DNA from: Lentisphaeraceae bacterium
Lineage (GTDB): Bacteria > Verrucomicrobiota > Kiritimatiellia > RFP12 > UBA1067
Length of the DNA: 40,862 nucleotides
Reading direction: 5' to 3'
Assembly: GCA_004551905.1 (NCBI GenBank)
Contig: SFPL01000010.1
Coordinates: 1-40,862, forward strand
In this document: in pieces, positions 5,991 to 12,995 of the stretch
Layout of the letters: every line of letters begins with the position of its first letter
How positions within the stretch are numbered: the first letter of the stretch is position 1
Notes under the pieces: generated by a model
What the model was told of the DNA's origin: nothing
The model's input: the letters and a program-made list of their open reading frames with translations, nothing else
Database searches by the model: none
Translations under genes and position numbers: made by a program

Positions 5991-6164
5991 ATGAGTGAAT
6001 TGCTCTATATGCGGAAGCTGGCGCACGACGCGGAGGCGATGTCGAGCAGGGGCGAGCGGCCTGTCCTTGTCACTAGGATCGACCTTTGTGCGTTCCTGGC
6101 CCTTTTGAGGTTTGTTGGCACCTGGCGTGGTGCGCTTGCGTGGCTACGTCGGCGTCGTCTCTAG
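5991..6164 (+). CDS. Possible 57-residue membrane-anchored small protein
   Basis: ATG 5991 opens a 57-codon frame ending at TAG 6162-6164. The N-terminal half is charged (LAHDAEAMSSRGERPVLVTR); the second half is a single apolar stretch (CAFLALLRFVGTWRGALAWL) followed by RRRR, compatible with one membrane segment and a positive-inside anchor. Short genes of this kind in phage-like elements can be holin-like, but nothing here proves that. GGGG precedes the ATG by 6 bases as a weak ribosome binding site. It follows a terminator, so it would need its own promoter, which I do not see clearly. Confidence 0.35.
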   Translation: MSELLYMRKLAHDAEAMSSRGERPVLVTRIDLCAFLALLRFVGTWRGALAWLRRRRL

Positions 6165-6223
6165 GGCCGTTTACGCGCTTCCTACGCGATTCCGGCGAGA
6201 AGGGGCGCGGCTGATATCGGATA

Positions 6224-6289
6224 GCTGCCGGAGGTCGCGGTCGAGGCGGCGGTCGAGGCGGCAGCGGTTCGTCGAGGTCGCGGTCGAGG
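6224..6289 (+). repeat. GC-rich array, copy 1
   Basis: The 35-mer 6224-6258 (starting GCTGCCGGAGGTCGCGGTCG) recurs exactly at 6517-6551. The following 25-mer 6265-6289 (CGGTTCGTCGAGGTCGCGGT and on) recurs exactly at 6558-6582. The internal unit is GGTCGCGGTCGAGG. Confidence 0.85.
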
Positions 6290-6290
6290 T

Positions 6291-6330
6291 GGCATACATA
6301 AGAAGGGTCTACAATTATTGCAACTATTGC
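6291..6330 (-). repeat. 40-bp unit, copy 1 (inverted)
   Basis: Read on the minus strand it starts GCAATAGTTGCAATAATTGT and ends in TTATGTATGCC. It matches the three plus-strand units closely. TTGCAA and TATGTA are 17 bp apart, promoter-like, and would direct transcription leftwards through the GC-rich array 6224-6289. Confidence 0.75.
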
Positions 6331-6397
6331 ATGGCATAGGGCGCGGCGGGTGCGTTCGATCTACGCGCCAGGCAAGGGCGGCGGCGGTGGATAGGCC

Positions 6398-6437
6398 GCA
6401 ATACTTGCAATAGTTGTAGAGGGTGCTTATGTCTATC
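6398..6437 (+). repeat. 40-bp unit, copy 2
   Basis: Starts GCAATACTTGCAATAGTTGT, followed by AGAGGGTGCTTATGTCTATC. TTGCAA and TATGTC are separated by 17 bp. The first 20 bases are identical to copy 3. Confidence 0.8.
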
Positions 6438-6473
6438 CGGCTGGCGTATCGGATAGCTGCCTGGCGATACCTG

Positions 6474-6513
6474 GCAATACTTGCAATAGTTGTCTGCGGC
6501 ATTTATGTATGTT
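6474..6513 (+). repeat. 40-bp unit, copy 3
   Basis: Starts GCAATACTTGCAATAGTTGT, then a changed middle (CTGCGGCA) and TTATGTATGTT. TTGCAA to TATGTA is again 17 bp. It points rightwards into the second GC-rich array at 6517. Confidence 0.8.
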
Positions 6514-6516
6514 CGC

Positions 6517-6582
6517 GCTGCCGGAGGTCGCGGTCGAGGCGGCGGTCGAGGGTGCGGCGGTTCGTCGAGGTCGCGGTCGAGG
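6517..6582 (+). repeat. GC-rich array, copy 2
   Basis: Contains exact copies of the 35-mer and the 25-mer of 6224-6289 with a 6-base junction (6552-6557) that differs from copy 1. A shorter related piece, GAGGTCGCGGTCGAGG, lies at 6705-6720. Confidence 0.85.
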
Positions 6583-6723
6583 GCAATCAACCAGCTATGG
6601 GCGAAATAGCCGGGCAATCACCCGCCGACAGCTGCAACCATTGCCTCTACACCCGCCACGTTTGGCCGAAAATGAGCCTAATCGCCTCCGGTGGCGAGGT
6701 GGCCGAGGTCGCGGTCGAGGGCT

Positions 6724-6763
6724 GTAATAATTGCAATAGTTGCAGAGGGTGGTTATGTATGCT
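6724..6763 (+). repeat. 40-bp unit, copy 4
   Basis: Starts GTAATAATTGCAATAGTTGC, then AGAGGGTGGTTATGTATGCT. It keeps TTGCAA, 17 bp, TATGTA. It is the unit nearest the replication operon and could add transcription into it. Confidence 0.75.
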
Positions 6764-6812
6764 TGCGCCCTGGCGCGGAAATGAGCAGCGCGAAAAATCC
6801 GCAATACCCCCC

Positions 6813-6842
6813 TTGACGGCCCGGCGCGGAAAATGCTACAAT
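6813..6842 (+). promoter_or_regulatory. Sigma-70-type promoter of the replication operon
   Basis: TTGACG (6813-6818), 18 bp, TACAAT (6837-6842), with TGC directly before the -10 (extended -10). The -10 box shares ATGCTACAAT with the upstream control region at 1364-1372. The start of transcription would be near 6850, giving a leader of about 150 bases before the gene at 7002. Confidence 0.8.
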
Positions 6843-6867
6843 TCGCACCGTATTCGGGAACCAGGAA

Positions 6868-6971
6868 GCCTAACCCCTGCCGAGTATCAAATCGCGGAAC
6901 CCCCAACCAACGATTTGCCCGCCCCTTTGGGTCTATGCGTCCGCGCATAGGTTAGGCCCCAAAGGAGCGGG
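6868..6971 (+). ncRNA. Structured 5' leader of the replication operon with a pseudoknot option
   Basis: Stem P2 is CCCGCCCCTTTGGG (6918-6931) with CCCAAAGGAGCGGG (6958-6971), 13 of 14 pairs. Inside it, P3 is CTATGCG (6933-6939) with CGCATAG (6944-6950), loop TCCG. The remaining bases inside P2, GGTTAGGC (6950-6957), are perfectly complementary to GCCTAACC upstream (6868-6875), which would create a pseudoknot or an alternative fold. TTTT follows P2. A small hairpin AAATCG/CGATTT (6889-6894/6911-6916) lies between. The 3' strand of P2 holds AAAGGAG, the ribosome binding site of a five-codon open frame that follows. Confidence 0.65.
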
Positions 6972-6979
6972 TTTTAATC

Positions 6980-6997
6980 ATGCAAATGGAGGCCTGA
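6980..6997 (+). CDS. Five-codon leader peptide candidate (MQMEA)
   Basis: ATG CAA ATG GAG GCC TGA lies 12 bases after AAAGGAG, which is locked in the P2 stem of the leader. The peptide's own codons contain GGAGG (6988-6992), the ribosome binding site of the gene at 7002, and its stop is 4 bases before that start. The layout would couple translation of the first replication gene to reading of the leader peptide. Its small size means it could be chance. Confidence 0.4.
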   Translation: MQMEA

Positions 6998-7001
6998 CCC
7001 C

Positions 7002-7244
7002 ATGAGCAACAGGGAAAAGACGACGGGAAAGACCGTAAACGGCGCGGCGCGTGGTGCGCGGCGCATTAGGGCAAACAGGGTGGTGGCGGCTCGCCGCCGC
7101 GTGTTCGTCGCCTGGATCGGCGCGGACGTCGCGGAGGTAATCAACCGCGAGGCGGCGAAGTGGCGCCTCTCTCGCGGCGATGCCCTCTCTCGCTACATCC
7201 GCAAGGCGGAGCTGCAGAGCGTCATCGGAAGGGATGTGGCGTAA
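7002..7244 (+). CDS. Small basic protein, first gene of the replication operon
   Basis: This 80-residue, strongly basic protein has an Arg/Lys-rich N-terminus (GARRIRANRVVAARRRVFVA) and a helical C-terminal half (VAEVINREAAKWRLSRGDAL, then SRYIRKAELQSV). The pattern of a short strand followed by two helices is compatible with a ribbon-helix-helix or other small DNA-binding protein, but I cannot assign a family. ATG 7002 is 9 bases after GGAGG. Its stop codon overlaps the next start (TAATG at 7242-7246). It may be a copy-control or initiator accessory factor; that is inference from position. Confidence 0.6.
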   Translation: MSNREKTTGKTVNGAARGARRIRANRVVAARRRVFVAWIGADVAEVINREAAKWRLSRGDALSRYIRKAELQSVIGRDVA

Positions 7245-7753
7245 TGAGCGCGAAGAAGAAGAACGCGAAGAAGCCGCGCCGCATTTGGCACACAGTCATA
7301 CGCAAGGGCGAGCGCGTTTTGATCGACCCCGCCGGGCGCGTATACCACGGCACACCGGGCGAGGTGCGCGAAGCCGCGCTCATGCCCGACCGCCGAGACG
7401 CCCTGGCGCAATCCTTGCGGCTGGCGCGGTATCTGCGCGAGGAGGGGACGTTTGACGCGGCTGAATTTTGCGCTCATTGTGCCGCTTGCCGCCGCGAGGC
7501 GATACAGTTTGGCTCATTCGACGCGAACCACCTTTGCACAGTTGCCATTTCCGCCGACAAGCTTATCATGCTACAGGCCGGGTCGCGGCTGGTTCGCGGC
7601 GAGGGCGAGACGTTCGACGATTTCTGCGCTGGTCTGTTCGACTCGGAGATCTACGCGCTTATGGACGCGGCGGAAAGCGAAACGGGCAAGCGGGAAATAC
7701 CGCTGACGCGCCACGAGCGCCGGGCCCTTGCCGCGCTCGCCGAGAAGAAATGA
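7244..7753 (+). CDS. Unknown protein, second gene of the replication operon
   Basis: This 169-residue protein starts at ATG 7244, overlapping the previous stop by one base. It has a very basic N-terminus (MSAKKKNAKKPRRIWHTVIR) and a short strand-rich segment (VLIDPAGRVYHGTPGEV). A CxxC-like pair follows (FCAHCAACRREA, three cysteines within six residues), then SADKLIMLQAGSRLVRGEGE and a helical end (LTRHERRALAALAEKK). The cysteine cluster near residue 75 could bind metal. I do not recognise a family. Its ATGA overlap with the next gene makes it part of a tightly coupled operon with the putative helicase/primase, pointing to a role in replication or its control. Confidence 0.6.
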   Translation: MSAKKKNAKKPRRIWHTVIRKGERVLIDPAGRVYHGTPGEVREAALMPDRRDALAQSLRLARYLREEGTFDAAEFCAHCAACRREAIQFGSFDANHLCTVAISADKLIMLQAGSRLVRGEGETFDDFCAGLFDSEIYALMDAAESETGKREIPLTRHERRALAALAEKK

Positions 7754-9027
7754 GCGGTTGGACAAAAGACCTCCTCAACCCTCCCGGACTTGTCGGCGAG
7801 GTGGTGGACTGGATACGCGCCAGTTCCGGCATGGAGCAGCCGAAATTCGCGCTCGCGGCTGGCCTAACCCTTTGCGGCTCGCTGCTGGGGCGTGGCGTCA
7901 AGGACTACACCGGGCAGAGAACCAACCTCTACGCGCTCGCCATCGGCCACACCTCCGCCGGCAAGAACGCGCCAATACAGGCAATCCAGGCGGCGCTCGC
8001 GGCGAACCGGCGGGAGCTGCTGCTCGCCGGCAAGGTGACGAGCGATTCCGCGCTCGAGATCCTGCTCGCGGCCTACCCGGTGCGGCTGTTTCTCCTCGAC
8101 GAGATCGGCCATTATATCGCCTCGCTGCGCTCCGCCGGATACTCGAACGGACACCTAAAGACAGTCATGCCGGCATTGACGGAGTGCTGGAGCGCGGCGA
8201 GCGGTGCGTTTGTCGGCAAGGCCCGGAGCCTTGACAGCAACGGCAAGTGGAAGCCGCCGAGGGTGATACACGAACCATGCGCAAGTCTCTACGGAACCAC
8301 CGTCCCCGGAGTGCTGTTCGACGGACTGGCCGAGCAGGACTTCGCCGACGGCTCGCTGCCGAGGTTCCTCACCTTCATATCGGAGACGAGGCCGAGGTTC
8401 GTGGCGAAGCCCGCGCTTGCATTCCCGGACGATCTGCGCAAGCGGCTGGAGGCCGCGCTCATCCGGCTCGGCATATTCCCCCCGGACGAGACGAAGGCCG
8501 ACGCCGAGGGCGGCGGGGTGAAGCCGCCGACCGCCAGGCTGGTGCCGGAAAGTCCCGGAGCTGCGGAGGTGTTCAACGCCCTGGAGGAGCTGAAGCTGGA
8601 GGCGCTGAACCAGGCCGACGCCGGGGACGCCCCCATGTACGTTTGGGGCAAGGCGGTGGAGAACGCCCGGAGGGTCGCGCTCATTGTCGCCGCCCTTCGC
8701 CGTCCGAAGTCGCCGCTGGTGGAGGAGCGCGATGCCAGGTTCGCGAGCGAGCTGGTGGCCGTCTGCGTTTCAGAGATGGTCGCGTATGTCCGCGAGAACT
8801 GCGCCACGTCGAAGGGCGAGCGCATTTCCCGCGACGTCATACGCTGCATAAAGCGGAACGGCGGCAAGATCGACAAGGGGACGCTCACCATGCAGCTGCG
8901 CCGATACACCCGCGACGAGCGAAACGACGCCATTGACGACCTCTACGAAGCCGGGCGCATTGTGATAGCTGCGGAGCGCGGAACGGGGGCGAAGAAAGTC
9001 ACGTTTTACAGGCTGGCTGCCGGATAG
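7750..9027 (+). CDS. DUF3987-type replicative ATPase (primase/helicase-like) of the element
   Basis: This 425-residue protein resembles the DUF3987 group of phage and plasmid proteins, often found as the helicase half of primase-helicases. The start domain is NPPGLVGEVVDWIRASSGME. A Walker A-like loop lies at about 66-73 (GHTSAGKN, with Asn where Ser/Thr is usual), and a Walker B segment (RLFLLDEIGHYI) at about 113-124. A conserved-looking core with LYGTTVPGVLFDGL follows, and the C-terminal end (KNGGKIDKGT and on) looks like a winged helix. No primase (TOPRIM) domain is visible. It is the last gene of the 7002 operon and the last gene before the tRNA. Replication of the excised element is the likely role. 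The unusual Walker A leaves ATPase activity uncertain. Confidence 0.7.
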   Translation: MSGWTKDLLNPPGLVGEVVDWIRASSGMEQPKFALAAGLTLCGSLLGRGVKDYTGQRTNLYALAIGHTSAGKNAPIQAIQAALAANRRELLLAGKVTSDSALEILLAAYPVRLFLLDEIGHYIASLRSAGYSNGHLKTVMPALTECWSAASGAFVGKARSLDSNGKWKPPRVIHEPCASLYGTTVPGVLFDGLAEQDFADGSLPRFLTFISETRPRFVAKPALAFPDDLRKRLEAALIRLGIFPPDETKADAEGGGVKPPTARLVPESPGAAEVFNALEELKLEALNQADAGDAPMYVWGKAVENARRVALIVAALRRPKSPLVEERDARFASELVAVCVSEMVAYVRENCATSKGERISRDVIRCIKRNGGKIDKGTLTMQLRRYTRDERNDAIDDLYEAGRIVIAAERGTGAKKVTFYRLAAG

Positions 9028-9179
9028 CCCCGACACTAACATTTTCCGTTCCCCCCTCCGTTCCCCCACTTGCACACCAAAAAAAGGCTATCACAAAGTA
9101 AAGAAAACGGCAACGGGCGGAGGTGCGCGGGAGTGCGTTTTACCCTTGATTTTATTGGGTGAAATGCACTTTGGCGGGG
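9028..9179. other. Junction between mobile element and tRNA-Lys
   Basis: No gene is visible in these 150 bases. They join the element's last gene to the 3' end of tRNA-Lys. Integrases often recombine in the 3' half of tRNA genes, so one attachment site would be expected to include the tRNA 3' end (about 9180-9210). The matching second copy is not inside this window and should lie left of it. Confidence 0.45.
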
Positions 9180-9255
9180 TGGTCGGACTGGCGGGGATCG
9201 GACCCGCGACCCCAACATTAAAAGTGTCGTGCTCTACCAACTGAGCTACAGTCCG
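9180..9255 (-). tRNA. tRNA-Lys (anticodon UUU)
   Basis: On the minus strand all parts can be drawn: acceptor CGGACTG with CAGTCCG (7 pairs), D-arm GCTC/GAGC, anticodon stem CGACA/TGTTG with loop CTTTTAA (anticodon TTT), T-arm GCGGG/CCCGC with loop TCCGATC, discriminator A and an encoded CCA at 9182-9180. It reads away from rarA, with its own promoter box at 9274-9279. The mobile element ends at its 3' side. Confidence 0.97.
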
Positions 9256-9273
9256 AGGTCGTGATTGGCGTGT

Positions 9274-9307
9274 ATTATACCATAATCGGCCGCCGATTTG
9301 GTATAAT
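9274..9307. promoter_or_regulatory. Divergent promoters for tRNA-Lys and rarA
   Basis: Minus strand: TGG-TATAAT with the -10 at 9279-9274, about 19 bases from the tRNA 5' end. Plus strand: TTTGG-TATAAT with the -10 at 9302-9307, followed by ACGCCTCA and the rarA ATG at 9316. Both are extended -10 boxes and neither has a clear -35. The 8 bases between the plus-strand -10 and ATG predict a transcript that is leaderless or nearly so. Confidence 0.75.
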
Positions 9308-9315
9308 ACGCCTCA

Positions 9316-10701
9316 ATGCGACAGATGTCCCTCATAGAAGGCGCGGCGTCGGAGGACGCCGGCGCCGCCAACGAGCCGCTGGCCGCGCGGATGCGACCGC
9401 GCGACCTGACCGAGTTCTTCGGCCAGGAGCATCTCGTCGGCGAGGGCAAGATCCTCCGCCAGATGATCGAGCGCGACCAGATCCCGTCGATGATCCTCTG
9501 GGGCCCGCCCGGCGTCGGAAAGACCACGCTCGCGAACGTCGTCGCCAACCTCACCAAGGCCGAGTTCGTCAACTACTCCGCCGTGACGAGCGGCATCAAG
9601 GAGATCAAGGAGATCATGGCGCGGGCGGAGAGCGGCCGCCGCGTCGGGATGCGCACGGTGCTCTTCGTGGACGAGATCCACCGCTTCAACAAGGCCCAGC
9701 AGGACGCGTTCCTGCCCTACGTCGAGAAGGGGTCCATCATCCTTATCGGCGCGACGACCGAGAATCCGTCCTTCGAGGTCAACTCCGCGCTCCTGTCGCG
9801 CTGCAAGGTGTTCGTCCTCAAGGCGCTCGGCGAGGACGACCTCGTCGCGCTGCTCCGCCGTGCGCTCACCGACGAGCGCGGCTTCGGGCGGCTCTCGGTG
9901 CAGGCCTCCGACGACGCGCTGAGGAAGATTGCGCTCTTCTCGAACGGCGACGCTCGCAGCGCGCTGGGCACGCTCGAGACCGCCGTCGCCAACGCCGAGT
10001 TCGACGCCGAGGGGCGCCCGGCCGTGACCGAGAAGGTGCTTTCGCAGGTGATCAGCCGCAAGGCGCTGATGTACGACAAGACGGGCGAGGAGCACTACAA
10101 CATCATCTCCGCCCTGCACAAGTCGATGCGCAACTCCGACCCGGACGCCGCGGTCTACTGGCTCGCGCGCATGCTCGAGGGCGGCGAGGACCCGCTCTAC
10201 ATCGCGCGCCGCTGCGTGCGCTTCGCGAGCGAGGACGTGGGGCTCGCCGACCCGAACGCGCTCTTGTTGGCCAACGCGGTCTGGGATTCCTGCCACAATC
10301 TGGGAGTCCCCGAGTGCAACGTCCACCTTACCCAGATCGTCGTCTACCTCTCGCTCGCGCCGAAGTCCAACGCGATGGAGGAGGCGTACAACCGCGCCGC
10401 GCGCGACGCCCAGGAGATGATGGCCGAGCCGGTGCCGCTGCAGATCCGCAACGCGCCGACCAGGCTGATGAAGGAGCTTGAATACGGCAAGGGATATACC
10501 TACGCCCACGACACCGACGAGAAGATCGCGCGGATGTCGTGCCTCCCGGATTCGCTCGCCGGCCGCCGCTACTATACGCCGTCCGGCCTCGGCCGCGAGG
10601 CGTCGATGAAGGCGCGGCTCAAGGCGGTGCGCGACTGGCGTGAGGGCCGCACCGAGACGCCGCCGTTCTCGACCGAGGCGTACACCGGGAGGCAGGGATG
10701 A
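9316..10701 (+). CDS. rarA: Replication-associated recombination protein A (RarA/MgsA), AAA+ ATPase
   Basis: This 461-residue cytoplasmic ATPase of the RarA/WRNIP1 family acts at stalled replication forks. Visible marks: RMRPRDLTEFFGQEHLVGEG near the N-terminus, Walker A GPPGVGKTT near residues 63-71, Walker B VLFVDEIHRFNKAQQDAFLP near 115-135, sensor-1 region ATTENPSFEVNSALLSRC near 146-165, and the family C-terminal domain with YNIISALHKSMRNSDPDAAV and LYIARRCVRFASEDVGLADP. The length is normal for the family (about 440-450). The start is ATG 9316, directly behind the promoter box with no ribosome binding site. The 3' end overlaps the next start as ATGA (10698-10701), so it is co-translated with the U32 gene. 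Confidence 0.95.
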   Translation: MRQMSLIEGAASEDAGAANEPLAARMRPRDLTEFFGQEHLVGEGKILRQMIERDQIPSMILWGPPGVGKTTLANVVANLTKAEFVNYSAVTSGIKEIKEIMARAESGRRVGMRTVLFVDEIHRFNKAQQDAFLPYVEKGSIILIGATTENPSFEVNSALLSRCKVFVLKALGEDDLVALLRRALTDERGFGRLSVQASDDALRKIALFSNGDARSALGTLETAVANAEFDAEGRPAVTEKVLSQVISRKALMYDKTGEEHYNIISALHKSMRNSDPDAAVYWLARMLEGGEDPLYIARRCVRFASEDVGLADPNALLLANAVWDSCHNLGVPECNVHLTQIVVYLSLAPKSNAMEEAYNRAARDAQEMMAEPVPLQIRNAPTRLMKELEYGKGYTYAHDTDEKIARMSCLPDSLAGRRYYTPSGLGREASMKARLKAVRDWREGRTETPPFSTEAYTGRQG

Positions 10702-12995
10702 GCGGCGTCGAGCTACTCGCCCCCGCCGGCGACTTCGAGACCGCGCTCGCCGCCTTCGCGGCCGGCGCCGACGCCGTCTACTGCGGGCTCTCCGCGTTCT
10801 CCGCCCGCGCCTTCGCCAAGAACCTCTCGTTCGCCGAGCTCGCCGATCTCCTCGCCTGCGCCCGCGACGGCACCTTCGGCCGCCGCCGTCGCGTCTACGT
10901 GGCGTTCAACACGGTGGTGGACGAGCCGCGCATGGGCGCCGCGCTCGAGACCGCCGCGCGCCTCGCCGAGCTCGGCCCCGACGCGGCGATCGTGCAGGAC
11001 CTCGGCCTCGCCCGCGCCTGCCGCCGCCACTTCCCGGAGCTGGAGCTCCACGCCTCCACCCAGCTCGTGGCCCACAACCTCGAGGGCGTGCTGGCGCTGA
11101 AGGAGCTCGGCTTCCGCCGCGCCGTCCTCGCCCGCGAGCTTTCGCTCGAGGAGACGCGCATGGTGGCGCAGCGCTGCGGGGCGATGAAGGAGACGCCGGA
11201 CGGCCGCGGAGAAATGGAGGTCGAGTGCTTCGTCCACGGCGCGCTCTGCTATTCCGTCTCCGGACTCTGCCTCTTCGGCGCGATGGAGCAGGACAGGAGC
11301 GGCAACCGCGGCGCCTGCCCCTACTGCTGCCGCCAGTGCCACGGCGGCGCGTATCCGTTTTCGATGAAGGACCTCCAGCTCGGCGAGCGGGCGCGTGCCC
11401 TCGCCGACGCCGGCGTCACCTCGCTGAAGATCGAGGGGCGCATGAAGAGCGCGCTCTACGTGGCGAGCGCGACGCGCTACTACCGACAGGTGCTCGACGG
11501 CGCGGAGGCGTCGCCTGACGCGGTGACGGAGGAGGATCTGAAGACCGTCTTCTCGCGCCGCACCACCTCGCTCTACTTCGACGGGCGAGGCGCGTCGTCT
11601 CCGGTCGACTGCGGCTCGCCCGGGCACCTCGGCGCGAAGATCGGAGAGGTGAAGAAGGTGACGAAGGACCGCGAAGGCCGCTCCTGGCTGCGCATCCATC
11701 CCGTGCGCGCGCTCGAGCGCCACGACGGGCTGCAGTTCGACGCGCTCAACCGCGAGGGGCGTCACCTCGGCTTCGGCATTGGCGAGATGAGGCTGGCAAT
11801 CTCGCGGCGAAACGTCTTCGAGGCGCCGGCCGGGAGCGACCTGGAGATCCTGCTGCCGGACGACGCCGCGCCGCTCGTCGAGCCGGGACAGAACGTCTAC
11901 TGCGCGATGTCCAACGCCGTCAAGCGCAGGTTCCCGGTCCCGTCCTTCCGCGCCGCCGACCACGAGAGCGGGATTGCGGTGGACGTCGCGGCGACGCTCC
12001 GCGCGGACGGAATAGAGGTGCGCGCGACGAGTCCTGTCGAATGCGCGGTCTCGGCGGAGTTCGCAGCGGCGAAGGCGAAGGATCCGTCCGCCACCGCCGC
12101 GGCCGCGCGCAAGGCGCTCTCGCGGCTCGGGGGAACAGCGTACCGGCCGGGTCGGTTTGACTTCGAGGATCCGGAGGGGCTGTTCGTTCCGATGGGCGTC
12201 TTAAACTCCCTGCGCCGGGAACTCGTCGCCAGGCTCGACGAGGCGGTTGCCGCGTGGCGCGAGCGCCGCGTTGCCGCGGCGCTGGCGGACGTCACGGCGC
12301 CGTCCGCGGCAGTTGCGCCGCTCCGCGTGGCGAAGGTGCGCTTTGGCCAGGCGGTGCCGGAGGGCGAGTGGGACGAGGTGGTGGTGGCCGCGGCGGCGGA
12401 GGATTTTTCGGTAATGCAGTTCGCCGAAGTGGCGAAGGGCGTGCCTGCCGGCGCGCTGCCGCGGGTGGCGCTGCCGGTCTGGACTTCGGAACTCGACTTC
12501 GGGCGGCTGCGCGCGTTCGTGCGGAGGCTGCTACGCGAGGGATGCGCGAGGTGGGAGTGCTCCGACCTCGCGACGCTGCGGCTGCTGCGCGAGGCGGGGG
12601 CGGCGGACGTGACGGCCGACTGGACGCTCTTCGCGTTCAACCGTTCGGCGCTGTCGCTTCTCTCAGAGCTGGGCGTCAGGCGGGCGGTGGCGAGTCCCGA
12701 GAACTCGCGAGAGAACCTGCGCGCGCTCGCGGCGAGCGGCTTTGCGGTGGAGTTCCTTTTCCGGCAGTCGACGCCGCTCTTCATCTCGCTGACGAAGCCA
12801 GCGACGGAGGGCGTGGACGGGCTAAAGGTGTTTCGCCGCGGCGGTCTCTGGGTGACGACGCGCGAGAAGCCGCGGCAGTTTGCGCCGCCGGACGGTGCGC
12901 CGACGCGCGTGGACGTTTCGTGGGATCCGCCCGCCGCGGCAGATTTGGGGGCGCTCCGCGGCAGTTTGCGCGGCAGTTCTTCTACAGACGCTTGA
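10698..12995 (+). CDS. U32 family protein, RlhA (YdcP)-like
   Basis: This 765-residue protein belongs to the U32 family, historically called collagenase-like peptidases and now known to include RNA hydroxylation enzymes (RlhA for 23S rRNA C2501, TrhP for tRNA). It opens with VELLAPAGDFETALAAFAAG. The family signature follows at about 175-215: ECFVHGALCYSVSGLC, then NRGACPYCCRQC. The cysteines there fit the iron-sulfur or metal site of the family. The length and the region after about residue 290 (TTSLYFDGRGASSPVDCGSP) match the RlhA-type architecture with the extra DUF3656 domain better than the shorter TrhP. Whether rRNA is the substrate here is inferred from family membership. Confidence 0.85.
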   Translation: MSGVELLAPAGDFETALAAFAAGADAVYCGLSAFSARAFAKNLSFAELADLLACARDGTFGRRRRVYVAFNTVVDEPRMGAALETAARLAELGPDAAIVQDLGLARACRRHFPELELHASTQLVAHNLEGVLALKELGFRRAVLARELSLEETRMVAQRCGAMKETPDGRGEMEVECFVHGALCYSVSGLCLFGAMEQDRSGNRGACPYCCRQCHGGAYPFSMKDLQLGERARALADAGVTSLKIEGRMKSALYVASATRYYRQVLDGAEASPDAVTEEDLKTVFSRRTTSLYFDGRGASSPVDCGSPGHLGAKIGEVKKVTKDREGRSWLRIHPVRALERHDGLQFDALNREGRHLGFGIGEMRLAISRRNVFEAPAGSDLEILLPDDAAPLVEPGQNVYCAMSNAVKRRFPVPSFRAADHESGIAVDVAATLRADGIEVRATSPVECAVSAEFAAAKAKDPSATAAAARKALSRLGGTAYRPGRFDFEDPEGLFVPMGVLNSLRRELVARLDEAVAAWRERRVAAALADVTAPSAAVAPLRVAKVRFGQAVPEGEWDEVVVAAAAEDFSVMQFAEVAKGVPAGALPRVALPVWTSELDFGRLRAFVRRLLREGCARWECSDLATLRLLREAGAADVTADWTLFAFNRSALSLLSELGVRRAVASPENSRENLRALAASGFAVEFLFRQSTPLFISLTKPATEGVDGLKVFRRGGLWVTTREKPRQFAPPDGAPTRVDVSWDPPAAADLGALRGSLRGSSSTDA

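Larger units (their letters stand above)
6165..6812. other. Repeat-filled non-coding region upstream of the replication operon
   Basis: No supported gene lies here; open frames on both strands only translate the repeats (arginine-rich strings). Three kinds of repeat are interleaved: a 40-bp AT-rich unit (four copies), GC-rich arrays built on GAGGTCGCGGTCGAGG, and the 15-mer TATCGGATAGCTGCC at 6215-6229 and 6447-6461. Its position next to a helicase/primase-like operon suggests an origin or a control region. Confidence 0.6.

Noticed and set aside
6182..6950. Several open frames on both strands in the repeat region
   Set aside because: They translate GGTCGAGG-type repeats into Arg/Val/Glu or Pro/Arg/Thr strings and change with every repeat; no ribosome binding sites.
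10640..11518. Arginine-rich plus-strand frame inside the U32 gene
   Set aside because: Almost pure Arg/Pro/Ala content, overlapping a complete U32 family protein in another frame.
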